From Pseudomonadota bacterium (lineage in GTDB: Bacteria > Pseudomonadota > Alphaproteobacteria > Rhizobiales > Xanthobacteraceae), in the NCBI GenBank assembly GCA_023386885.1, contig JAEWIX010000076.1:1-62258 (forward strand): DNA of 62,258 nt, given 5' to 3'. Made by a program: the position numbers and the translations under genes. Below are positions 42,460 through 51,480 of this stretch, piece after piece. Numbering within the stretch: the stretch's first letter is position 1; the number at the start of each line of letters is the position of its first letter. Under the pieces are notes generated by a model, which saw nothing but the letters and a program-made list of their open reading frames with translations, made no database searches and was not told the DNA's origin.

Positions 42460-43439
42460 GACTTCGGAGGCTCCTTGTGGCCACCGAAGCCCGCGCGCAT
42501 GGCGGAGAGAATTTTCTCCGCGAAGGTATGGTCGCGTCGCGAGCGAAAACGGGTATAGAGCGCGGCGGTAAGCACCTCGGCGGGCACTGCTTCGTCGATG
42601 GCGGCATTCACGGTCCAGCGTCCTTCGCCGGAATCCTCGACGAAGCCGGAATAGTTCTCAAGCTTCGGTTGCTTCGCCAGCGCCGCTGCGGTGAGATCGA
42701 GCAGCCATGATGGAATGACGCTGCCGCGCCGCCACACCTCGGCAATGTCGGCGATGTCGAGATCGAAGCGGTGGTCGGACGGAAGGGCATCGCTGTTAGC
42801 ATTCTTGAGAATGTCGAAGCCTTCGGCATAGGCCTGCATCAGGCCGTATTCGATGCCGTTGTGAATCATCTTGACGAAATGGCCGGAGCCGATCGGCCCG
42901 GCGTGGATATAGCCTTGCTCGACGCGAGGGTCGCGCCCCTCGCGTCCCGGCGTTTGCGGAATATCGCCGCGTCCCGGTGCGAGAGCCTTGAAGATCGGAT
43001 CGAGCCGCGTCACGACTTCCTTGTCGCCGCCGATCATCATGCAGTAGCCACGCTCCAGCCCCCACACGCCGCCGCTGGTGCCGACATCGAGGTAATGGAT
43101 ACCGCGGGCGGCGAGCGTCTTGCCACGACGGATATCGTCTTGCCAGAAAGTGTTTCCGCCATCGATGATGACATCATCTTTCGACAGCAGCTTGCCGAGG
43201 GTATCGATGGCGGATTCGGTGATCGGCCCCGACGGCAGCATCACCCACACGGTACGCGGCGCGGCGAGCTTGCCGACAAGGTCTTCAAGCGAGGCCGCGC
43301 CGGTTGAGCCGTCATTGGCGAGAGCGGCGACCGCATCCGCGTTCTTGTCGTAGACCACGGTTTGATGCCCGCCGTGCTTCATCACGCGGCGGGCGATGTT
43401 GGCGCCCATCCGCCCCAGACCGACGACGGCAAGCTGCAT
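42456..43439 (-). CDS. gnd: 6-phosphogluconate dehydrogenase, short (YqeC/GndA) type
   Basis: A 327-residue decarboxylating dehydrogenase of the short class, often NAD-dependent; the long class is about 470 residues. It has the Rossmann start MQLAVVGLGRMGANIARR, VIIDGGNTFWQDDIRR (about 90-105), YLDVGTSGGVWGLERGYCMM (about 116-135) and the catalytic region GHFVKMIHNGIEYGLMQAY (about 181-199). It converts 6-phosphogluconate to ribulose-5-phosphate. It lies between tal-pgi (13-base gap) and zwf (four-base overlap). Confidence 0.93.
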   Translation of the reverse strand: MQLAVVGLGRMGANIARRVMKHGGHQTVVYDKNADAVAALANDGSTGAASLEDLVGKLAAPRTVWVMLPSGPITESAIDTLGKLLSKDDVIIDGGNTFWQDDIRRGKTLAARGIHYLDVGTSGGVWGLERGYCMMIGGDKEVVTRLDPIFKALAPGRGDIPQTPGREGRDPRVEQGYIHAGPIGSGHFVKMIHNGIEYGLMQAYAEGFDILKNANSDALPSDHRFDLDIADIAEVWRRGSVIPSWLLDLTAAALAKQPKLENYSGFVEDSGEGRWTVNAAIDEAVPAEVLTAALYTRFRSRRDHTFAEKILSAMRAGFGGHKEPPKS

Positions 43440-43452
43440 GGTTTTCGTCCTT

Positions 43453-46305
43453 TTAGTTCAGCGCGGTGGTGATCGCGGCTTTCAATTTCTCGAGTCCGGA
43501 TTTGAGATCACCCTTGAGATGGATCCGCAGCGCGCGACGGCCGCGCTCGGTCAGCACGTCGAAGTCGCCACGCGCCTGCGCTGCCTTGATCACACCGAAG
43601 CTCGCGGCTTGCTGCGGGATCGGAAGGTCCTTGGCGTCGTCGGCAGTGATCTGCACGAATACACCGCTGTCCGGGCCGCCCTTATAGGCTTGCCCGGTGG
43701 AATGCAGGAAACGCGGGCCGAACTCGGCGCAGGTCGCGACGTGTCGACGGTCACGGATCGCCATTCGCATCGCTTGCAGCGTGTCGATGTGCGCCGGGTC
43801 GTGATCGATGTAGGCGAGCAGCGCGACATAGTCGTTCGGCTTGCTGCGGGCGAGATGCGCCTTCAGCCAGGAGCCGAGATTTCCATCGGCGCCGGCCTTG
43901 CGCAGGGCCGCGTCGTTTGCGCTGTCGGTGTAGATGGCAACGCCATCGATCGCGGCGACGGGCTTCTCATCGGGTAGCTTGCCGGTTTTCTCGAATGCCG
44001 CCGTCAATTCACGGGTCTTGATCTTGGCGGCCTCGACGTCGGGCTGATCGAACGGGTTGATGCCCAGCACCGCGCCGGCCACTGCAGTCGCGATTTCGAA
44101 GCGGAAGAATTCCTGTCCGATATGCTCGATCGACGACAGCACAATGCGAACCACCGGATGGCCGGCCTCCTCCAGCGCGGCGAGTTTCGCCTCATGCGCA
44201 GAAACGCTTTCGCCTTCCGTGCGCATGTCGATGAAGATGCGGTCGTGGCCGTAGACTGCCGGATCGCCCACCGTTTCGCCGTCGATGGGGATCAGGCCCT
44301 TGCCGTTCTTGCCGGTGGATTCGGCGATGAGCTGTTCCGCCCAGGCGCCGAAGTCGGCAATTTTGGCAGACGCCAGCATCGTCACCTTGTCGTGTCCCTC
44401 AACGCCGGCGCAACCGAGTGCAAGACCAAGCTGCACGCCGGGATTTTCCAGCGGCGGCACATCGGGACCGCAGGAGCGGACCATCGCCTGCGCGAACTCG
44501 AGCAAACGCGCGATGTCGATGCCGGCAGTAGCCGCCGGCACGAGGCCGAATGGCGACAGCACGGAATAGCGACCGCCGATGGCGGGATCACCGAAGAAGG
44601 TGCGGGCGAAACCTTGTTGCTTGGCGACCTTCTCCAGCGACGAGCCGGGATCGGTGACGGCGACGAAATGATTGCCGGCCTTGCCCTTGCCGACGGTCGC
44701 TTCGACGCGGCCGTAGAAATAGTCCTTCAACGCGTTGGGTTCGGTGGTGCCGCCGGACTTGCTGGAGACGATGAACAGCGTCTTGCCGAGATCGACAGCG
44801 GCTTCCATCCGCGCCACCTGCGCCGGATCAGTGGAGTCCAGCACGTGCAGTTTCGGAAAGCCCTTCGCCTGCGGATAGGTTTTCGCCAGCACTTCCGGCC
44901 CGAGGCTCGAACCACCCATGCCGAGCACCACGGCGTTCGTGAAACCCTGTTGCTTCACCCAGCCTGCGAAATCGGTGTAATCCGCTAGCTTCTTCTGCTC
45001 GGCGCTGACGCTATGAAGCCAGCCCAACCACTTGCCTTCATCGCTGCCGGTCCAGACCGACGGATCGCGTTGCCACAGCCGGCGAATGGTGCCGGCCGCG
45101 CGCCAGTCTTCCGCGCCTCTGCTCACAGCTTTCGCCAGCTTGTCGCCGAGCGTCAGCGTCTGCGGATCGATTGTGTGGCCGAGCAGCGTCGCGCGCTTGT
45201 GCGCCACCGCTCCGAGCAGCTTGTCGAAGGCGTCGGCAAACAGTTGTACGCCTTCTTCCACCAGCTTCGTGGTGACGGCATCGAGCGAGATGCCGGTTTT
45301 GGCGAGATCGGCCAGTGCATGCTCTGCGCCGGGGATATCCTCCTCGAGGCTGTCGCGCAGCTTGCCGTGATCGCGGAAGGCATCGAGCGTCGCGGGCGGC
45401 ACCGTGTTGATGGTGTCGGGCCCGATCAGCTCTTCGACATAGAGCACATCGCTATAGGCCTTGTTCTTGGTGCCGGTCGAAGCCCACAACAGCCGCTGCG
45501 GCCGCGCGCCTTTGGCAGCGAGTTTTTGCCAGCGGGAGTCGGCGAAGGCGTTCTTGTAGTGTTGATAAGCCATCTTGGCGTTGGCAATGGCGATCTTGCC
45601 TTGCAGCGCCTTCAGCCGGGCCTTCTCCGCCGGATCGTTGGCCTTGGCGATCGCGTCGTCGAGTTGCTTGTCGACGGCGCTGTCGATGCGGCTGACGAAG
45701 AAGCTGGCGACGCTGGCGACATGGGACGGATCGCCGCCTTTGCTCACATACTCTTCCAGGCCGGCGAGGTAGGCTTCCGCCACCTCCTGATAGACCTTCT
45801 GCGAGAACAGCAGCGTGATGTTGACGCTGATGCCCTGCGCCGTCAGGTGCCGAATGGCGGGAAGGCCCTCCGGTGTGGCCGGCACCTTGATCATCAGATT
45901 GGGCCGCTTGACCTCGCGCCACAGCCGCTCGGCTTCGGCGATGGTGCCTGCGGTGTCGTTGGCGAGATAGGGCGAGACTTCGAGGCTGACATAGCCGTCC
46001 GCGCCCTCGAGGCTGTCATAGACCGGCCGCAGCACGTCGGCGGCGTTCTGGATGTCCTCAATCGCCACCGCCTCGAACAGGGCCGTGACCGGGCGGTCGG
46101 CCTGTTTCAGCGCCTTGGCGATGGCGCCGTCGTATTCGTCGGAAGAGCCGATGGCCTTCTCGAAGATCGCCGGATTGGAAGTGACGCCGCGCACGCCGTC
46201 GTCGTCGATCAGCTTCTTGAGGTCACCTTTGGCGATGAATCCGCGGGCGAGGAAGTCGAGCCATACGGCCTGGCCGTGCTTTTGTAGTGCTTTGACGGGA
46301 TTCAT
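43453..46305 (-). CDS. Bifunctional transaldolase/glucose-6-phosphate isomerase
   Basis: A 950-residue fusion. The transaldolase half (about 1-370) has KALQKHGQAVWLDFLARGFI, RGVTSNPAIFEKAIG and PNLMIKVPATPEGLPAI with the Schiff-base Lys. The isomerase half (about 390-950) has NAVVLGMGGSSLGPEVLAKT, FIVSSKSGGTTEPNALKDYF and GGRYSVLSPFGLVPAA. Such Tal-Pgi fusions are known in alphaproteobacteria and some other groups. The ATG at 46305 has AAGG five bases upstream and gives the family start MNPVKALQ; the open frame runs 56 codons further but looks non-coding. It opens the operon with gnd, zwf, pgl and gntK. Confidence 0.94.
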   Translation of the reverse strand: MNPVKALQKHGQAVWLDFLARGFIAKGDLKKLIDDDGVRGVTSNPAIFEKAIGSSDEYDGAIAKALKQADRPVTALFEAVAIEDIQNAADVLRPVYDSLEGADGYVSLEVSPYLANDTAGTIAEAERLWREVKRPNLMIKVPATPEGLPAIRHLTAQGISVNITLLFSQKVYQEVAEAYLAGLEEYVSKGGDPSHVASVASFFVSRIDSAVDKQLDDAIAKANDPAEKARLKALQGKIAIANAKMAYQHYKNAFADSRWQKLAAKGARPQRLLWASTGTKNKAYSDVLYVEELIGPDTINTVPPATLDAFRDHGKLRDSLEEDIPGAEHALADLAKTGISLDAVTTKLVEEGVQLFADAFDKLLGAVAHKRATLLGHTIDPQTLTLGDKLAKAVSRGAEDWRAAGTIRRLWQRDPSVWTGSDEGKWLGWLHSVSAEQKKLADYTDFAGWVKQQGFTNAVVLGMGGSSLGPEVLAKTYPQAKGFPKLHVLDSTDPAQVARMEAAVDLGKTLFIVSSKSGGTTEPNALKDYFYGRVEATVGKGKAGNHFVAVTDPGSSLEKVAKQQGFARTFFGDPAIGGRYSVLSPFGLVPAATAGIDIARLLEFAQAMVRSCGPDVPPLENPGVQLGLALGCAGVEGHDKVTMLASAKIADFGAWAEQLIAESTGKNGKGLIPIDGETVGDPAVYGHDRIFIDMRTEGESVSAHEAKLAALEEAGHPVVRIVLSSIEHIGQEFFRFEIATAVAGAVLGINPFDQPDVEAAKIKTRELTAAFEKTGKLPDEKPVAAIDGVAIYTDSANDAALRKAGADGNLGSWLKAHLARSKPNDYVALLAYIDHDPAHIDTLQAMRMAIRDRRHVATCAEFGPRFLHSTGQAYKGGPDSGVFVQITADDAKDLPIPQQAASFGVIKAAQARGDFDVLTERGRRALRIHLKGDLKSGLEKLKAAITTALN

Positions 46306-46531
46306 GATGCCTTGTTCGCTGTGAGGAGGATGGCAGGTTCCATCATGTGTTCTGCCCTGCGGCCGAATTTTGTCAACCGATCCGAATACGGCGCGGCCGG
46401 TTGCGGGCATTTGGGGATGCCGGGCGGGCGCGGTCGCGATGCGGATGGCTCGGGTTGACGCATGGCGCCGCAAAGGGTTCCCCGGCCATGCCGGGAACGC
46501 CGTCGCAATTTCGTGAGGCGGGGAGGCCGGG
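46306..46531. promoter_or_regulatory. Intergenic region before the tal-pgi operon
   Basis: A 226-bp gap with genes in the same (leftward) direction on both sides. Reading leftward, TTGACA (46371-46376) is a perfect -35, but the best -10 17 bases on, AGAACA (46348-46353), is weak. No terminator hairpin for korB was recognised. The operon promoter probably lies here. Confidence 0.3.
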
Positions 46532-47587
46532 CTAGCGCAGTCCGGCGTTGATCTTGTCCAGCATCTTCGTGCCCGGACACAATTCGGGTTCGTTGAGCTG
46601 GTTGAGCGGCGTCGCCACCGTATTGAAATGCTGATGCAGGTCGTCCGCCTCGCCGTCGACGTAGAGCAGCCCGGTGACGATCCGGCCCTTGGCGGCTTCC
46701 TGTTGCAGGAAGTTCATCGCGGCGAGCCGATCGGACGGATCGTAATCGTCGTTGAGCTTGCGCAGCGTCAGCACCGAGCCGTCATGCTGGGTGACCTCGA
46801 CCACCTTGCCGGGCTCGTAATCGACGGTGATGGCATCGCGGCCGATCATGATGTCGAGCGCGTTCACCGCCTCGTTGTGGGCGCGGACGTAATCGAGGCT
46901 CTTGGTCGAGCCAGGATGATTGTTGAAGGCGATGCACGGCGAGATCACGTCGATGAACGCTGCGCCGCGATGCGCGATGGCGGCCTTGATGATCGGCACC
47001 AATTGCTTTTTGTCGCCGGAGAACGATCGCGCCACGAAGGTTGCGCCGAGTTGCAGCGCCATCGCCACCAGATCGATGGCATTATCGGTGTTCACCGCAC
47101 CCTTCTTCGATTTCGAACCGCGATCCGCGGTGGCGGAGAATTGCCCCTTGGTCAGGCCGTAAACGCCGTTGTTCTCTACGATGTAGGTCATGTTAACCCC
47201 ACGCCGCAGTGCGTGGGCGAACTGGCCGAAGCCGATTGACGCGGAATCGCCGTCGCCGGAGATGCCGAGATAGATCAGGTCGCGGTTGGCGAGGTTGGCG
47301 CCGGTCAGTACCGACGGCATCCGGCCATGCACCGAGTTGAAGCCGTGCGATGCGCCGAGGAAGTAGGTCGGTGTTTTTGAGGAGCAGCCGATGCCGGAGA
47401 TCTTCGCCACGCGATGCGGCTCGATCGCCAGTTCGAACGAGGCTTCGATAATCGCCGCCGAGATCGAGTCATGGCCGCACCCGGCGCACAGTGTCGACGT
47501 CGCGGCCTCGTAGTCGCGTCGCGTGTAGCCGAGCGCGTTCTTCGGGAGCGAAGGGTGATGGAATTTCGGCTTGGTCAGATAGGTCAT
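46532..47587 (-). CDS. korB: 2-oxoacid:acceptor oxidoreductase beta subunit
   Basis: A 351-residue thiamine-diphosphate subunit of the KorB/PorB type. CAGCGHDSISAAI (about 34-46) carries Cys residues for a 4Fe-4S cluster region. GISGDGDSASIGFGQFAHAL followed by VENNGVYGLTKGQ (about 107-150) is the TPP-binding motif. GAAFIDVISPCIAFNNHPGSTKS is also family-typical. With KorA it oxidatively decarboxylates a 2-oxoacid (2-oxoglutarate or pyruvate) to the acyl-CoA, passing electrons to a low-potential carrier. Its start overlaps korA by four bases. Confidence 0.9.
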   Translation of the reverse strand: MTYLTKPKFHHPSLPKNALGYTRRDYEAATSTLCAGCGHDSISAAIIEASFELAIEPHRVAKISGIGCSSKTPTYFLGASHGFNSVHGRMPSVLTGANLANRDLIYLGISGDGDSASIGFGQFAHALRRGVNMTYIVENNGVYGLTKGQFSATADRGSKSKKGAVNTDNAIDLVAMALQLGATFVARSFSGDKKQLVPIIKAAIAHRGAAFIDVISPCIAFNNHPGSTKSLDYVRAHNEAVNALDIMIGRDAITVDYEPGKVVEVTQHDGSVLTLRKLNDDYDPSDRLAAMNFLQQEAAKGRIVTGLLYVDGEADDLHQHFNTVATPLNQLNEPELCPGTKMLDKINAGLR

Positions 47588-49419
47588 GACATCGCCTTTC
47601 GCAGCGGCGTGACTTTCAAGGCGTCGAGCCGATCGCCGACTGCGCTGGAAATAAAGCGCGCAGTGATCGATGTGCCGTCGTAATGGAGGATCGGCACCAG
47701 CCGCACCGGATCGATATCGAGTTCGTTGACGATCAGCGAGCGCAGTTGTGCGTCGCGGTTCTGCTCGACGACGAAGACGAAGTCGTGGTCGGCGATGAAA
47801 CTCGCGACGTCCTGATGGAACGGGAAGGCCCGTACTCGCATCAGGTCCAGCGTATGGCCGCGCGCGGTGAGGATTTCGGCGGCCTCAAGCATCGCCGGCG
47901 CGGTCGAGCCGTAATAGATCACGCCGAAACGTGTCGGCTTGCCTGCATCGTGCCGCAGCGGACGCGGCAGGATACTCTTGGCCGTCTCGTGCTTGCGCAA
48001 CAGCCGTTGCATCCCCTCGACGTAATCCGCGCCTTCCTCGGAATACTTTGCGCGCGCATCGTGCGATGTGCCGCGGGTAAAATAGCCGCCCTTGGTGGGG
48101 TGCGTGCCGGGATAGGTGCGGAATGGAATGGCATCGCCGTCGACGTCGGTGTAGCGGCCGAAATCCTTGCCGGCTTCGAGGTCGGCGGCGGTCATCACTT
48201 TGCCGCGGTCGTAGAGGCGGGCGTCGTCCCATTGCAGCGGGCGACTCAGCCGGTGGTTCATTCCGATATCGAGATCGAGCAACACGAATACCGGCGTTTG
48301 CAGCCGGTCGGCATAGTCGAACGCACCGGCGGTGAATTCGAATGCTTCGGCGGCGTCTTCCGGTAGCAGCAGGATGTGCTTGGTGTCGCCGTGCGAAGCG
48401 TAAGCGCAATTGATGAGGTCGCATTGCTGGGTGCGCGTCGGCATTCCGGTCGAAGGACCCGCACGCTGCACGTCGATGATGACCGAGGGAATTTCCGCGA
48501 AGTAGGCGAAGCCGAACAGTTCCTGCATCAGCGAGATGCCGGGTCCGGAAGTGGCGGTGAAAGCGCGTGCGCCGTTCCATGCCGCTCCGACTACCATGCC
48601 GATGGAAGCGATTTCGTCTTCTGCCTGCACGATGGCGTAGCGCGCCTCGCCGGTTGCCGGATCGTGACGATACTTGCCGCAGAACTTCGTGAAGTTTTCC
48701 GCCACCGACGACGACGGTGTGATTGGATACCATGCGCACACCGTTGCGCCGCCATAGACAGCGCCGAGTGCGGCGGCCGCATTGCCTTCGATCAGAATAC
48801 GATCGCCAACCTTGTCGGAGCGACTGAGCTTGAGCCCGATCGGACACTTGAAGTTGGCTTCCGCGTAAGCGCGGCCGAGATGCAGCGCGTGGATGTTGGG
48901 CTGGATCAGCTTTTCCTTGGAGCGGTACTGCTCACCGACCAGTTTCTCCAGTTCGGTGATGTCCATATCGAGCAGCGCCGACAGCGCGCCGATACAGATG
49001 ATGTTCTTGAACAGTTGGCGCTGGCGCGGATCGCTGTATTCCTTGTTGCAGATCGCGGTCAGCGGAATGCCGATCAGGTTGATGTCGTTGCGCGGCTTGC
49101 CCGGAGGCATTGCACGCGTCGAATCGTATATCAGGTAGCCGTCCGGCTCTACGGAAGCGACATCGGCGTTGTAGGTCTGCGGATTCATCGCCACCATGAT
49201 GTCGGTGCCGCCGCGTGCACCGAGATGGCTCGCTTCGGTGACACGCACCTCATACCAGGTCGGCAGGCCCTGAATGTTCGACGGGAAGATATTGCGCGGT
49301 GACATGGGAATGCCCATCCGCATGATGGCGCGGGCGAACATCTCGTTGGCGCTCGCGGAGCCCGAGCCGTTGACGTTGGCAAAGCGGATGACGAAATCGT
49401 TGACGGCAGTTAGCGGCAT
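47584..49419 (-). CDS. korA: 2-oxoacid:acceptor oxidoreductase alpha subunit with fused gamma domain
   Basis: A 611-residue subunit. The gamma domain comes first (about 1-190: FANVNGSGSASANEMFARAI, ASHLGARGGTDIMVAMNP). The alpha domain follows (about 210-600: GNAAAALGAVYGGATVCAWYPITPSSSVAE, TATSGPGISLMQELFGFAYF, RAGPSTGMPTRTQQCDLI). This gamma-alpha fusion is the usual two-subunit KorAB layout of aerobic bacteria. It lies between the GltD-like gene (ten-base overlap) and korB (four-base overlap), implying that the three proteins work as one complex or chain. Confidence 0.9.
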   Translation of the reverse strand: MPLTAVNDFVIRFANVNGSGSASANEMFARAIMRMGIPMSPRNIFPSNIQGLPTWYEVRVTEASHLGARGGTDIMVAMNPQTYNADVASVEPDGYLIYDSTRAMPPGKPRNDINLIGIPLTAICNKEYSDPRQRQLFKNIICIGALSALLDMDITELEKLVGEQYRSKEKLIQPNIHALHLGRAYAEANFKCPIGLKLSRSDKVGDRILIEGNAAAALGAVYGGATVCAWYPITPSSSVAENFTKFCGKYRHDPATGEARYAIVQAEDEIASIGMVVGAAWNGARAFTATSGPGISLMQELFGFAYFAEIPSVIIDVQRAGPSTGMPTRTQQCDLINCAYASHGDTKHILLLPEDAAEAFEFTAGAFDYADRLQTPVFVLLDLDIGMNHRLSRPLQWDDARLYDRGKVMTAADLEAGKDFGRYTDVDGDAIPFRTYPGTHPTKGGYFTRGTSHDARAKYSEEGADYVEGMQRLLRKHETAKSILPRPLRHDAGKPTRFGVIYYGSTAPAMLEAAEILTARGHTLDLMRVRAFPFHQDVASFIADHDFVFVVEQNRDAQLRSLIVNELDIDPVRLVPILHYDGTSITARFISSAVGDRLDALKVTPLRKAMS

Positions 49420-51197
49420 GAGTGGCCTGCGTGAGTCATTTCAATGAAATACTTGTTCATGTCCCATGCACCCGTCGGGCAACGCTCGGCGCACAGTCCG
49501 CAATGCAGGCAGACGTCTTCGTCCTTGGCCATGATGCGGCCGGTCTTGAGCCCGTCGGCGACATAGATGTCCTGGCTCAGGTTGAGCGCGGGCGCTTGCA
49601 ACCGTTCGCGCAACTCGCCTTCCTCGCCGTTATCGGTAAAGGTGATGCAGTCCATCGGGCAGATGTCGACGCAGGCATCGCATTCGATGCACAGTGGCGC
49701 CGAAAACACCGTTTCGACGTCGCAGTTCAGACAGCGCCCGGCCTCGGAGAGCGCCAATTTGGCGTCGAAGCCGAGTTCGACTTCGGCCTTGATACTGCTG
49801 AGCGCGGTTGCGTTGTCACGATGCGGCACCGCGTAGCGCTCGTCCGGCATGATTTCGTTTTTGTAGCTCCACTCATGAATGCCCATCTTCTGGTTCACGA
49901 CGGTGACAGCGGGCAGTGGGCGTTGCGCGATGTTCTCGCCATTCAGCATCTTGTCGATGGACACCGCGACCTCGTGGCCATGGGCGACGGCCCAGATGAT
50001 GTTCTTGGGGCCAAACGCGGCGTCGCCGCCGAAAAACACTTTCGGATTGCTCGATTGGAAGGTGACCTTGTCCACCTCTGGCATGCCCCATTCGTCGAAA
50101 GCGATGCCGGCATCGCGCTCGATCCAGGGAAAGGCATTCTCCTGACCGACGGCGACCAACACGTCGTCGCATTCGAAGGTCATGTCCGGCTCGCCAGAGG
50201 CGACCAGTTTGCGGCGGCCCTTGGCGTCATATTCCGCCTTGACCTTCTCGAAGACCACGCCGGTGAGTTTGCCGTTTTTGTGCACGAATTCCTTGGGAAC
50301 AAGGAAATTGTGGATCGGGATGCCTTCGCGTGCGGCATCTTCCTTTTCCCACGGCGAGGCTTTCATCTCATCGAAGCCGGAGCGCACCACCACCTTGACG
50401 TCCTCGCCACCGAGGCGACGCGCCGAACGGCAGCAATCCATCGCGGTGTTACCGCCGCCGAGCACGATGACGCGCTTGCCGATAGAATGGATGTGATCGA
50501 ACGACACGCTGGAGAGCCAGTCGATGCCGATATGGATGTTGGCAGCGGCTTCCTTGCGGCCGGGAATGTCGAGATCGCGGCCGCGCGGTGCACCGGAGCC
50601 GACCACGACGGCATCGTAGCCTTCGGCCAGCAGCGCCTTCATGCTGTCGATGCGGGTGCCGCCGCGAAAATCGACGCCGAGGTCGAGGATGTAATTCGTT
50701 TCCTCGTCGATCACGCTGTCGGGCAGGCGGAATTTCGGAATCTGCGTCCGCATCATGCCGCCGGCGCGCTTGTCGCCGTCGAACACCGTGCAGTCGTAAC
50801 CGAGCGGTGCGAGATCGCGCGCGACCGTGAGCGACGCAGGACCGGCGCCGACCAATGCGATCCGCTTGCCGTTCTTCGCAGTTGCAGGTTTTGGCAGCCG
50901 CGCCTTGATGTCGTCCTTGTAGTCCGCGGCGACGCGCTTGAGCCGGCAGATCGCCACCGGTTCGTCCTCGACGCGCACGCGGCGGCAAGCCGGTTCGCAG
51001 GGACGGTCGCAGGTGCGTCCGAGAATCCCCGGAAACACATTGGATTTCCAATTGATCATGTAGGCGTCGCTGTAGCGGCCCGCGGCGATCAGTCGGATAT
51101 ATTCAGGAACCGGCGTGTGTGCCGGGCAGGCCCATTGGCAATCGACCACTTTATGAAAATAGTCAGGCGCCGAGATATCGGTCGGTTTCATTCCCAT
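49410..51197 (-). CDS. GltD-like NAD(P)H/FAD oxidoreductase with ferredoxin domains
   Basis: A 595-residue flavoprotein. The N-terminal Fe-S domain has CQWACPAHTPVPEY and CDRPCEPACRR (about 20-72), as in glutamate synthase small subunit. The FAD-binding site is RIALVGAGPASLTVARDLAP (about 112-131) and the second nucleotide site is KRVIVLGGGNTAMDCCRSARR (about 245-265). The C-terminus adds cysteine clusters CIECDACVDICP and CLHCGLCAERCP, two 4Fe-4S sites (about 500-575). No glutamate synthase large subunit is present. Its coupling to korA-korB suggests that it takes electrons from 2-oxoacid oxidation to NAD(P)+, or the reverse. The domain layout is firm and the reaction direction is inferred. 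Confidence 0.85.
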   Translation of the reverse strand: MGMKPTDISAPDYFHKVVDCQWACPAHTPVPEYIRLIAAGRYSDAYMINWKSNVFPGILGRTCDRPCEPACRRVRVEDEPVAICRLKRVAADYKDDIKARLPKPATAKNGKRIALVGAGPASLTVARDLAPLGYDCTVFDGDKRAGGMMRTQIPKFRLPDSVIDEETNYILDLGVDFRGGTRIDSMKALLAEGYDAVVVGSGAPRGRDLDIPGRKEAAANIHIGIDWLSSVSFDHIHSIGKRVIVLGGGNTAMDCCRSARRLGGEDVKVVVRSGFDEMKASPWEKEDAAREGIPIHNFLVPKEFVHKNGKLTGVVFEKVKAEYDAKGRRKLVASGEPDMTFECDDVLVAVGQENAFPWIERDAGIAFDEWGMPEVDKVTFQSSNPKVFFGGDAAFGPKNIIWAVAHGHEVAVSIDKMLNGENIAQRPLPAVTVVNQKMGIHEWSYKNEIMPDERYAVPHRDNATALSSIKAEVELGFDAKLALSEAGRCLNCDVETVFSAPLCIECDACVDICPMDCITFTDNGEEGELRERLQAPALNLSQDIYVADGLKTGRIMAKDEDVCLHCGLCAERCPTGAWDMNKYFIEMTHAGHSCR

Positions 51198-51480
51198 CCC
51201 AAATCCGCGCTTCGGAAGGTGGGCTCAGTCGCGCGGTCTTTCGCGGTTTTCGAGCGCTCGTGGCGGCGCTGTTGTTGTTTCTGATCTAATCATGGTCTTA
51301 GAAGTATAATAATTCAATATGATATGAGATGGAGTGCATATGCATTTTTAAGTGATCCGAAAGTATCAGATCGCGGTGCAGGACAGGCTTCTGTCGCGTT
51401 GCAGCATAGGCATCGAAGGGTCTGGCCACCGGTCGTCACGCATACGTGATATTGCATGGCGCGCGCGATCTGAACGCGGT
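51198..51480. promoter_or_regulatory. AT-rich intergenic region before the GltD-like/korAB unit
   Basis: A 283-bp gap, notably AT-rich at 51280-51350 compared with the surrounding sequence. It includes the exact palindrome TGCATATGCA (51335-51344) and TATAAT-like strings on both strands around 51300-51320. It must contain the leftward promoter of the oxidoreductase genes. No single promoter pair is convincing and no gene was seen. Confidence 0.35.

Noticed and set aside
45013..46287. A 424-residue open frame antisense to tal-pgi
   Set aside because: The opposite strand has unambiguous transaldolase and isomerase motifs.
46306..46473. N-terminal extension of tal-pgi
   Set aside because: The 56 extra residues are Arg/Pro/His-rich noise and the family start MNPVKALQ lies at 46305.
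49410..51197. Glutamate synthase small subunit (gltD)
   Set aside because: No gltB is adjacent, two extra C-terminal 4Fe-4S clusters are present and the gene is coupled to korAB.
49422..51284. A 620-residue open frame antisense to the GltD-like gene
   Set aside because: Its translation has no recognisable motifs, and the opposite strand encodes clear Fe-S and FAD motifs. Long antisense frames are expected in GC-rich DNA.
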